Shown here: piece after piece, positions 1-5,577 of the stretch
Layout of the letters: each line of letters begins with the position of its first letter
Position numbering within the stretch: position 1 is the first letter of the stretch
Origin: an uncultured Spirochaetaceae bacterium
GTDB taxonomy: Bacteria; Spirochaetota; Spirochaetia; Treponematales; Treponemataceae
NCBI GenBank assembly: GCA_902766345.1
Contig: CACXDK010000099.1
Span: forward strand, 1-16,791
Length of the DNA stretch: 16,791 bases
Direction: 5' to 3'
Notes under the pieces: model-generated
What the model was told of the DNA's origin: nothing
Databases searched by the model: none
What the model saw: only the letters and a program-made list of their open reading frames with translations
Made by a program: the position numbers and the translations under genes

Positions 1-36
1 ACAGTCTGCCCCCTTTGACCACTCGGGAAACTCCCC
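1..36 (-). tRNA. tRNA-Tyr, 5' part only (cut by window edge)
   Basis: Read on the minus strand, this begins GGGGAGT, TT, CCCGAG and runs through GGTCAAAGGGGGCAGACTGT, matching the acceptor, D-arm and start of the anticodon arm of bacterial tRNA-Tyr, a class II tRNA. The sequence stops at the first two bases of the expected GTA anticodon, so the identity rests on the body sequence. It lies 38 bases downstream of tRNA-Thr on the same strand and has no room for its own promoter, so it is probably made from the tRNA-Thr promoter. A Thr-Tyr order is common in bacteria, often near tuf; whether tuf follows here lies outside the window. Confidence 0.85.
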
Positions 37-38
37 AT

Positions 39-73
39 TTGTTTCAAACTTCTCTTACAGAAGTTTGAAACAA
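39..73 (-). repeat. Perfect 15-bp inverted repeat between two tRNA genes
   Basis: The arms TTGTTTCAAACTTCT (39-53) and its exact reverse complement (59-73) flank a 5-base loop. The hairpin begins one base after the tRNA-Thr discriminator and ends two bases before tRNA-Tyr, so it fills the spacer. No T run follows on either strand and a tRNA follows on the transcribed strand, so it does not look like an intrinsic terminator. It may be a processing or spacing element for the dicistronic tRNA precursor; that role is inference. Confidence 0.85.
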
Positions 74-74
74 G

Positions 75-147
75 AGCCGCCACAGGGACTCGAACCTTGG
101 ACCCCGAGATTACAAATCACGTGCTCTACCAACTGAGCTATAGCGGC
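75..147 (-). tRNA. tRNA-Thr (anticodon UGU)
   Basis: The 73-base minus-strand sequence folds as a complete cloverleaf. The acceptor GCCGCTA pairs with TGGCGGC with one G-U. The D arm is GCTC/GAGC. The anticodon loop TTTGTAA carries TGT at 34-36, which reads ACA threonine codons. The T loop is TTCGAGT. Two stem mismatches are visible: T29-T41 in the anticodon stem and A51-C63 in the T stem. The discriminator base is T. The 3' CCA is not encoded, because the next bases are CTTG, so CCA must be added after 3' trimming; a CCA-adding enzyme and RNase Z are both encoded in this window. Transcription is probably from the promoter at 172-200. Confidence 0.95.
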
Positions 148-171
148 TTGTGTCATTCGCTGACGTATAAG

Positions 172-200
172 ACTATACATGAATCAAAAAAAAATGTCAA
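172..200 (-). promoter_or_regulatory. Strong sigma-70 type promoter for the tRNA genes
   Basis: On the minus strand, TTGACA (195-200) is separated by 17 bases, including a run of nine T, from TATAGT (172-177). This is a consensus -35 with a -10 one base from consensus, the best promoter in the window. The predicted start is near 165, about 18 bases before tRNA-Thr. Confidence 0.85.
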
Positions 201-244
201 TAAGACAAATATATTTTTTTAAATTTTTTCAAAAAAAATTATCG
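201..244 (-). promoter_or_regulatory. A/T-tract region upstream of tRNA promoter, possible UP element
   Basis: Between the glgA stop and the tRNA -35 box lie phased A and T runs (for example T8 complementary to 231-238 and A7 at 214-220 on the minus strand). Stable-RNA promoters often carry A/T-rich UP elements bound by the RNA polymerase alpha subunit in this position. Assignment is by position and composition only. No GC-rich terminator for glgA is visible here. Confidence 0.35.
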
Positions 245-1819
245 CTAACATGATTTATATAAATCAGAATATTCTCTTGCAACTTTTTCCCATGAAAAGT
301 CCTCTTTTATATATGATGCAGCAAAAGACTTCATTGTATTAAATACATCATTACCTGCATTCAAAGATATCTTAATAAGTGAACGCATGATATTTGCAAG
401 ATTTTCAGGAGAATTATCATCATAAAGAAAACCAGTTTCCCCGTTTATTATCTTTTGAAGCCCTCCTGTAGCATGTGCAATAGGTAATGTTCCAAATATT
501 TGAGCTATAAAATCCTCCATTCCACATGGTTCAAATTCACTAGGCATTACTGCAAAATCCGCAGATGCAATACATAGTCTGGAAAGTCCTTTATCATATC
601 CGTTAAAATAGATTGCATTCCCTTTATTTTTCATAGAAAACTGTATTAAAGCATCTTCAAGTTCCTGCTCGCCCTGACCAATAAATATAAATTTAACAGC
701 AAGATTTTCTGCCAGCAACATTTTTGCAGCTTCCAAAAGAACATTGATTCCCTTTTGCCTTACAACTCTTCCGTGATACGTAATAAATACAAAATCTTTA
801 TCATAATTATTTTTTACAGAAAGAAATCCATATTTTGTAATATTATCTGTAATACATTCTGCATTTTTTGATGCATATTTTTCAAGGAATGAATTTCTGC
901 ATTTATATTTGCCTAAGAAATCCTTTTCTATAGGATTATAAGGAAACGGTAATTCTGAAACTGCAGTATTTACAGGATTATATCGTTCATAATCTATTCC
1001 GTTTGTTATACCCGTTATCTTAATGTTTCTTTTCTTAAAATAATAACAAAGTCCTCCAGAATCTTGTTTTCCATTAATAATTTCCTTTGCATATTCAGGA
1101 GAAACAGTTGTCATACATGCATAATCTGCACTTAAAAGAAATGGCTCAACACAGCCATTATTAAGGCCTCTTTTTAATTTATTTTTTTGAATACCAGTCA
1201 TGCTTACAGCTTCACCAATAGACTTATATTCGTGATGATATCCGCTTCCTGCATTATGGATTGTTATTACGCATTTTGTCTTATCATAAAAACTTCTACA
1301 CGATGCATCTGTTTTTTTATATGTTTCTAAAAATAAAGGTACCATAGCAGATGTAGCATCATGACAATGTATAATATCAGGCTTTTCAGCTTCAGAACAT
1401 GTAGTACCGTATGCAACTACAGCTTTTTGAAAAAGTGTATTCAAAAATTGAACATCTTCATGCCCACAACCATGCTTGTGACAAGGATTTTCTTTCTCTT
1501 CGCTTCTTGTATAGGTATATACAGCTTTTTTTTCAGAAAAATGCTTATTACCTATAAAAATAATATCAACACCATTTTTTGTACCGTGACTGAATGAAAT
1601 ATGAATTGCCTTTTCTTGGACGGTTACAACAACAGGTTTATGCCAAACGCATGTAAAATTTGAAACACAAGATAAATCTGTACATCCGTACAACGGAATA
1701 AATAAAGTAACCTTATGTCCCTGAGCAGATAGTGCTTCTGAAATGGAACAGGTTACATTCTTTACACCACCAGCTTCTGCTATACCAGCATATTCACGGG
1801 CAACTGTCCAGATATTCAT
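245..1819 (-). CDS. glgA: Glycogen/starch synthase (GT5 family)
   Basis: Transfers glucose from a nucleotide-sugar donor to a growing alpha-1,4-glucan in the cytoplasm. The 524 residues are slightly longer than the usual 470-490 but show the GT-B layout: an N-terminal EAGGV motif (15-19), HCHDATSA (151-158), NGIDYERYNP (273-282), HGRVVRQKG (349-357), PSEFEPCGM (426-434) and TGGL (451-454). In E. coli GlgA the first motif is KTGGL with donor-binding Lys15; here position 15 is Glu in an ungapped N-terminal alignment. A Cys/His cluster, CHKHGCGH (113-120), appears as an insertion in the N-terminal domain. The start overlaps the aroH stop as TAATG, with AGAGG nine bases upstream. It is the last gene of the SPFH-aroH-glgA run. 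Family assignment is firm; donor specificity is open because of the Lys15 change. Confidence 0.92.
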   Translation of the reverse strand: MNIWTVAREYAGIAEAGGVKNVTCSISEALSAQGHKVTLFIPLYGCTDLSCVSNFTCVWHKPVVVTVQEKAIHISFSHGTKNGVDIIFIGNKHFSEKKAVYTYTRSEEKENPCHKHGCGHEDVQFLNTLFQKAVVAYGTTCSEAEKPDIIHCHDATSAMVPLFLETYKKTDASCRSFYDKTKCVITIHNAGSGYHHEYKSIGEAVSMTGIQKNKLKRGLNNGCVEPFLLSADYACMTTVSPEYAKEIINGKQDSGGLCYYFKKRNIKITGITNGIDYERYNPVNTAVSELPFPYNPIEKDFLGKYKCRNSFLEKYASKNAECITDNITKYGFLSVKNNYDKDFVFITYHGRVVRQKGINVLLEAAKMLLAENLAVKFIFIGQGEQELEDALIQFSMKNKGNAIYFNGYDKGLSRLCIASADFAVMPSEFEPCGMEDFIAQIFGTLPIAHATGGLQKIINGETGFLYDDNSPENLANIMRSLIKISLNAGNDVFNTMKSFAASYIKEDFSWEKVAREYSDLYKSC

Positions 1820-2211
1820 TACAAATTACCTCTGACTAAATCAGGTCGCAGAACTTCTGCACCATTCAAATAAACAGAATGTATTTCACTCTGCTCAGGC
1901 AGATATACAGTTACCATTATTCGTATAACATTTTTTAAAGAATTTTTCATAACAGGTTCCTGCGAGCAGAACAAAGGTATATGGGTAACATCAACACTCT
2001 GTTTTCCCCTACGTAAAGCTGCTGCAGGATTCAATTCATCTATATCAGTTGTAACAGTAAACTGTATGGAAACAAAGTCTTTTTCATTTGATATATCATT
2101 TTCTTTAAGAATTGTATTAAAAAGAAGTTCTACATTTTTTATAATTGCATCTGCATTATTTTCTGTACAGACTGCACCACGAATACAGAAAAGTCTATTC
2201 ATGCTGTTCAT
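1819..2211 (-). CDS. aroH: Chorismate mutase, AroH type
   Basis: Converts chorismate to prephenate, the branch-point step to Phe and Tyr. The protein matches the small monofunctional AroH family typified by Bacillus subtilis. The pattern IRGAV, then CSQE, NVIRIMV, VYLNGAEVLRPDL preserves the equivalents of the B. subtilis active-site residues Arg7, Cys75, Glu78, Arg90, Tyr108 and Arg116. The start chosen is the ATG at 2211, which has AGGAG six bases upstream, giving about 130 residues, the normal family length. An upstream ATG at 2241 stays open but lacks a ribosome site, and an ATG at 2202 overlaps the SPFH stop. It overlaps genes at both ends: the SPFH gene and, by one base, glgA. No other aromatic-pathway gene is nearby. 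Confidence 0.88.
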   Translation of the reverse strand: MNSMNRLFCIRGAVCTENNADAIIKNVELLFNTILKENDISNEKDFVSIQFTVTTDIDELNPAAALRRGKQSVDVTHIPLFCSQEPVMKNSLKNVIRIMVTVYLPEQSEIHSVYLNGAEVLRPDLVRGNL

Positions 2212-2986
2212 CATTTGCTCCTGTTTCTGATGAAGATTCATTTTGTTCTTGGATATTTTGAATTTGAGGTTGTTCCTGTTGTATCTGAATGTGCTGAACG
2301 ATAGGAGCAGAAAGTTTCTCCTTTATAATTTCCTGTAAATCATTTTTATATGTCTCATAAAGATTTTTTGAATTTTCATACATCTCAAAATCTGGAATTT
2401 TAACACTCTCAAATTCCACTGAATGCAAGACAATATCAGAAAAATCTTTATTTTTTGAAGTCATTAATTTTAACGTTTCGCTGTCTAAAGCCTTTGGATG
2501 AGTAATAACCTTATCTTTTGCAGAATTCAAAAGATATTGTGCAATTTCTTCTGCTAGAATCATAGCCTTATTTTCCAGCAATGTATTTAAATCTTCTTGT
2601 GTTTTTATTTCATTGCTTTTGACATACTTTACAATTTCTTCTGGAAGCATTGAAAGCGAAATAGACATTTTTATGTTATAGGAAAAATCAACATTATTAT
2701 CAAGAAGCTTTTCATATATGCTATTAGAAGGCAATGCACCAGAATATTCCTGACTACTCTTGTATGCATCCATTGAAAAAATCAGAAGATTTGCATTAGT
2801 AGGAAGAAGTTTTTCCCATCTCCATGCAAACTGACCTGGTAAAACAGGAGTTTCCAAAACTCCGCTAGTTTTTGAAACCAAAACTCCACAGGTTCCAGGT
2901 TTTACACTGAATTGGATCCATCCAATAAAAAAAACAACACAAGCTACAATAATTAGTATAAAAAGATTTGCAAAGAATCGTCTCAT
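2195..2986 (-). CDS. SPFH/band-7-like membrane protein
   Basis: The 263-residue protein has one N-terminal membrane segment (about 5-25) with arginines just before it, then a region resembling the start of SPFH (stomatin/prohibitin) domains, VKPGTCGVLVSKTSGVLE and VLPGQ (about 28-55). A helical, charged stretch (about 110-225) follows, then a Gln/Glu-rich tail (about 230-263). SPFH proteins form oligomeric membrane scaffolds, but no specific job can be read from the sequence. It heads a run with aroH and glgA and overlaps the aroH start. The Q/E-rich tail coincides with that overlap. A promoter seven bases upstream suggests a leaderless mRNA. SPFH assignment is moderate, from the N-terminal pattern and topology only. 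Confidence 0.6.
   Translation of the reverse strand: MRRFFANLFILIIVACVVFFIGWIQFSVKPGTCGVLVSKTSGVLETPVLPGQFAWRWEKLLPTNANLLIFSMDAYKSSQEYSGALPSNSIYEKLLDNNVDFSYNIKMSISLSMLPEEIVKYVKSNEIKTQEDLNTLLENKAMILAEEIAQYLLNSAKDKVITHPKALDSETLKLMTSKNKDFSDIVLHSVEFESVKIPDFEMYENSKNLYETYKNDLQEIIKEKLSAPIVQHIQIQQEQPQIQNIQEQNESSSETGANDEQHE
2218..2222 (-). promoter_or_regulatory. Ribosome binding site deciding the aroH start
   Basis: AGGAG on the minus strand lies six bases before the ATG at 2211 and three before the ATG at 2214. It lies within the 3' end of the SPFH gene and favours the 2211 start over the upstream ATG at 2241. Confidence 0.6.
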
Positions 2987-2996
2987 CCTGTATATT
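2968..2996 (+). promoter_or_regulatory. Candidate promoter for the small membrane protein gene
   Basis: TTGCAA (2968-2973), a 17-base spacer and TATATT (2991-2996) on the plus strand. The predicted start is near 3003, about 20 bases before the ATG at 3024. Its -10 box shares bases with the minus-strand -10 box at 2994-2999, so the two divergent promoters could exclude each other. Confidence 0.4.
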
Positions 2997-3022
2997 GTAT
3001 ATTGTTTAAAGAAATATTACAA
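2994..3022 (-). promoter_or_regulatory. Promoter of the SPFH-aroH-glgA run, near-leaderless
   Basis: TTGTAA (3017-3022), a 17-base spacer and TACAAT (2994-2999) on the minus strand. The -10 box ends seven bases before the ATG at 2986, so the start point falls one or two bases before the start codon. No Shine-Dalgarno site has room here. Confidence 0.55.
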
Positions 3023-3023
3023 C

Positions 3024-3383
3024 ATGAAACACAATATTCAGGATAACACTTTTTTCTTTCGACTCGTAAAGAGATTTACTCTTTTTCTTTTCTTGCAATT
3101 AGTAGTATTGCTTACTCTTTATATGAGAGGTAGCTTTCAAAACTTTTTAGACAGTACACAAAGGTTTCTTCTTTTATTTTGTTCAATAGATTCCGTTATG
3201 CTTATCATTTTTTCAATTGTAGGTGCATGGCAAAGTATCATTCTCTTATTTTTAAATAAAGAAAAAAAATATATTTTGTATTTTCTTGGATATATCTGCA
3301 TCATTGCTCTAGCTTCTTCCGTATTTCTTATTCTTCGAAGCATAACTTTTCTTTCTTTAGGCTTACACTTACAGGGACTATAA
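3024..3383 (+). CDS. Small hydrophobic membrane protein, unrecognised
   Basis: The 119 residues are strongly hydrophobic, with membrane segments at about 17-34, 48-77 (one long or two short) and 83-105, and basic patches near 13-17 and 79-82. I recognise no family. It starts 37 bases from the divergent SPFH gene and its last 56 bases overlap the end of thiN on the other strand. Upstream AAAGAAA is only a weak ribosome site. Without it, about 340 bases between the SPFH and thiN genes would have no gene. The membrane pattern and open frame favour a real gene, but hydrophobic ORFs arise easily in T-rich DNA, so confidence is moderate. Confidence 0.5.
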   Translation: MKHNIQDNTFFFRLVKRFTLFLFLQLVVLLTLYMRGSFQNFLDSTQRFLLLFCSIDSVMLIIFSIVGAWQSIILLFLNKEKKYILYFLGYICIIALASSVFLILRSITFLSLGLHLQGL

Positions 3384-4056
3384 CAAGATACTTTCCTTCT
3401 GTTACAGAGATTTTTACAGGCTTTTCTTCTTCTAAATACTCTTTTGAAATTCTGTTTGAAATGCTAGGCATTCCTGTTTTTCTAAACAAATTACTTTCCC
3501 ATTCCAACCCTTCTGAGTGTATAAAACCTCCTTTATAATAATCCGTAGTACGAGCAATAGATATCCTATCATTAAGCTTTAAATTTGAAATACTGAGCAT
3601 ATTATTTTTTGTAAGAAGACAAAAAATCTGATTGCCACATAGCCAGAAATCCGCATGATTTTCACTACTAAAAGTATCTAGAATCCCTAGAAAGTGGTCA
3701 GAAAAACCTCCTGCTCCACCTAGTAGAGTTATCATGGAATTCTGGCTGTTTTTTTTTAGTATTTCGTAGGCTTTTTCAAGAGCCAGCTCAGTATCTGTAT
3801 AATCTTTATCAGTCGGATACAATTGAATTCTATTTTGATATTTTTTTAGTCCATATTTTGAAATACTATCCATGTCCCCAAGAATAAAATCTGGGGAAAA
3901 ATCTATTTGACCTTTATAGAATTCTTGATACTTTTCAAGAGTGTCAGCTCCAGAATCAGCGGCAATAACATAATCTACAATTGGAAAGTTTTTAAAATAA
4001 GAAACTGAATCTTCTGGAGAAGTAAAATCTCCTCCTGTAAAAATAACTATATGCAA
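3328..4056 (-). CDS. thiN: Thiamine pyrophosphokinase
   Basis: Transfers pyrophosphate from ATP to thiamine, making thiamine diphosphate. The 242 residues show the family pattern: AADSGA (32-37), LGDMDS (59-64), PTDKDYTDTELAL (81-93), GGAGGFSDH (113-121) and a C-terminal SEGLEW...PSISN region (181-201). The family's GGRxDH motif reads GGFSDH here, with Phe in place of Arg. The start is a TTG; no ATG is in a sensible position, AAGGA lies eight bases upstream, and the TTG gives the usual N-terminus, HIVIFTGGD. The C-terminal tail overlaps the convergent membrane protein gene by 56 bp. No TPP riboswitch is present, since the leader is only about 50 bases. It is transcribed alone from a region shared with cca. 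Confidence 0.88.
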   Translation of the reverse strand: MHIVIFTGGDFTSPEDSVSYFKNFPIVDYVIAADSGADTLEKYQEFYKGQIDFSPDFILGDMDSISKYGLKKYQNRIQLYPTDKDYTDTELALEKAYEILKKNSQNSMITLLGGAGGFSDHFLGILDTFSSENHADFWLCGNQIFCLLTKNNMLSISNLKLNDRISIARTTDYYKGGFIHSEGLEWESNLFRKTGMPSISNRISKEYLEEEKPVKISVTEGKYLVIVPVSVSLKKEKLCFEE

Positions 4057-4064
4057 TATTTTTT

Positions 4065-4069
4065 TCCTT
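4065..4069 (-). promoter_or_regulatory. Ribosome binding site supporting the thiN TTG start
   Basis: AAGGA on the minus strand, eight bases before the TTG at 4056. Spacing and sequence are normal and no alternative start has a comparable site. Confidence 0.65.
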
Positions 4070-4110
4070 GATTAAACAATAGTAATATCGTCATTTTTAT
4101 AGCAGAATTC

Positions 4111-4135
4111 CACTATTATAGACGTTTCTATAGTG
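4111..4135. promoter_or_regulatory. Imperfect palindrome within the thiN/cca divergent promoter region
   Basis: CACTATTATAGA (4111-4122) faces TCTATAGTG (4127-4135), which pair except for a two-base bulge. It covers the cca -35 box and the thiN -10 box. It could be an operator or chance symmetry in A/T-rich promoter DNA. Confidence 0.35.
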
Positions 4136-4144
4136 CTTTGTTAT
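4115..4144 (-). promoter_or_regulatory. Candidate thiN promoter
   Basis: ATAACA (4139-4144), an 18-base spacer and a consensus TATAAT (4115-4120) on the minus strand. The predicted start near 4108 gives a leader of about 50 bases that includes the AAGGA site. The -35 is weak. Confidence 0.35.
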
Positions 4145-4147
4145 AAT
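4119..4147 (+). promoter_or_regulatory. cca promoter, near-leaderless
   Basis: TAGACG (4119-4124), a 17-base spacer and consensus TATAAT (4142-4147). The -10 ends eight bases before the ATG at 4156, predicting a start point one to three bases before the start codon. No Shine-Dalgarno site precedes the ATG. Confidence 0.6.
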
Positions 4148-4155
4148 AATGGATT

Positions 4156-5577
4156 ATGTCGCTTTACGAAAAATCTCACATAAAAATTCCGAATGAGCTA
4201 AAAAAAGTTCATGCACTTTTTAATAAAAATGGATTTAATGTATACCTTGTAGGTGGTGCTGTGCGAGACATGATTCTTGGAAAACCAAGTCATGACTGGG
4301 ATCTTGCAACAAATGCAACTCCTCAACAGGTTATGGGTATATTCCATAGGGTTATTCCAACAGGTATTGCTCATGGAACAGTAACAATCCATATTTTTGG
4401 TCTAGAACTTGAAACGACAACGTTCAGAACTGATGTAGGATATTCTGATGGTCGGCATCCAGATAAAATCGTTTATGCATCTACCATAGAAGAAGACTTA
4501 TCCCGCAGAGACTTTACAATGAATGCCATTGCTGCCGATCTTGCAACAGGACAGTTAGTAGACCCATTCGGTGGAATAAGTGACATTCATAATAAAATAA
4601 TACGTACCGTAGGTAATCCGTTAGAACGCTTTGATGAAGATGGACTCCGTCCTGTCAGGGCAATACGTTTTGCAGGACAGTTAGGCTTTACAATAGAAAC
4701 GGAAACATTAAAAGCTTTGTCGAATCCGAATGTGCTAAAAAAAACAGCTTCAATTTCCGTAGAACGCTTTAGAGATGAGTTTTGTAAAATGCTTGCATCC
4801 CCTCTTCCAAGTCTTTCTCTTAGATTACTTGAAAACACAAGTATAATGAATCTTTTTATTCCAGAATTTTCTGTTTGCAGAAATTGCATTCAGTCTGATA
4901 CACGAGGTTTTCATGATTTTGACGTTGCAGATCATCTTTTTTATGCATGCGATGGAGCACCAAAAGAAAATCTTGCTGTACGCTTGGCTGCATTTTATCA
5001 TGATATTGGAAAACCCGAAGCCCGTTCTTCAGAAACAATAAATAGCCATGAAATAATTCATTTTCACGGTCATGAATCAATTTCTGCAAAAAAAGCAAAA
5101 CAATCAATGACTTTTTTGAAATTTTCAAATGAGATGATTGATAAAGTTGTACATCTTGTAAAAGAACACATGTTCTTTTATGAAAGTTCTTGGACAGACG
5201 CTGCTGTCAGACGCTTTATTATACGCATTGGGCTTGAAAATATAAAAGATTTATTTGACCTTAGACTTTCTGACATATATGGAATGCATAACATGCCTCT
5301 TGCACCAGACAGTCCTACATGGAAAAATCTGGAAGAGCTAGAAAATCGTATAAAAAAAGTTACTGACGAAAAATCAGCTCTAAGCCTTAAAGATTTAGCT
5401 ATAAATGGAAATGATCTGATTAATCTAGGAATTCCTAAAGGAAAAGCGCTTGGTAATATCCTAAAAGAACTGTTTGAAACCGTTACTGATTCTCCAGCCA
5501 TGAATACAAAAGAAAAGCTTTCTATTATTGCAAAAAATATTTACTTGGAAAAATATAAAGACTTTATGCACCAGTAG
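4156..5577 (+). CDS. cca: CCA tRNA nucleotidyltransferase with HD domain
   Basis: Adds or repairs the 3'-terminal CCA of tRNAs from CTP and ATP. The 473 residues show a class II nucleotidyltransferase head: GGAVRD (33-38), the metal-binding DWD (47-49), RTD (91-93), RRDFTMNA (117-124) and EDGLRPVRAIRF (161-172). An HD-type domain follows, with H260, YHDIGKP (281-287) and H304/H306, as in many bacterial CCA enzymes. Sequence alone does not separate a full CCA enzyme from an A-adding or CC-adding one, but the CCA-less tRNA-Thr in this window shows the cell needs the activity. The N-terminus is normal for the family and no later ATG fits. The last 37 bases overlap the convergent MATE gene. Confidence 0.9.
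   Translation: MSLYEKSHIKIPNELKKVHALFNKNGFNVYLVGGAVRDMILGKPSHDWDLATNATPQQVMGIFHRVIPTGIAHGTVTIHIFGLELETTTFRTDVGYSDGRHPDKIVYASTIEEDLSRRDFTMNAIAADLATGQLVDPFGGISDIHNKIIRTVGNPLERFDEDGLRPVRAIRFAGQLGFTIETETLKALSNPNVLKKTASISVERFRDEFCKMLASPLPSLSLRLLENTSIMNLFIPEFSVCRNCIQSDTRGFHDFDVADHLFYACDGAPKENLAVRLAAFYHDIGKPEARSSETINSHEIIHFHGHESISAKKAKQSMTFLKFSNEMIDKVVHLVKEHMFFYESSWTDAAVRRFIIRIGLENIKDLFDLRLSDIYGMHNMPLAPDSPTWKNLEELENRIKKVTDEKSALSLKDLAINGNDLINLGIPKGKALGNILKELFETVTDSPAMNTKEKLSIIAKNIYLEKYKDFMHQ

Noticed and set aside
251..266. 16-bp perfect palindrome at the end of glgA as a terminator
   Set aside because: TGATTTATATAAATCA has almost no GC and the following T run starts 12 bases away, so it is a poor intrinsic terminator. 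It encodes the last GlgA codons.
4057..4110. TPP riboswitch ahead of thiN
   Set aside because: The leader is only about 50 bases and shows no THI-box motifs; a TPP riboswitch needs roughly 100 bases.
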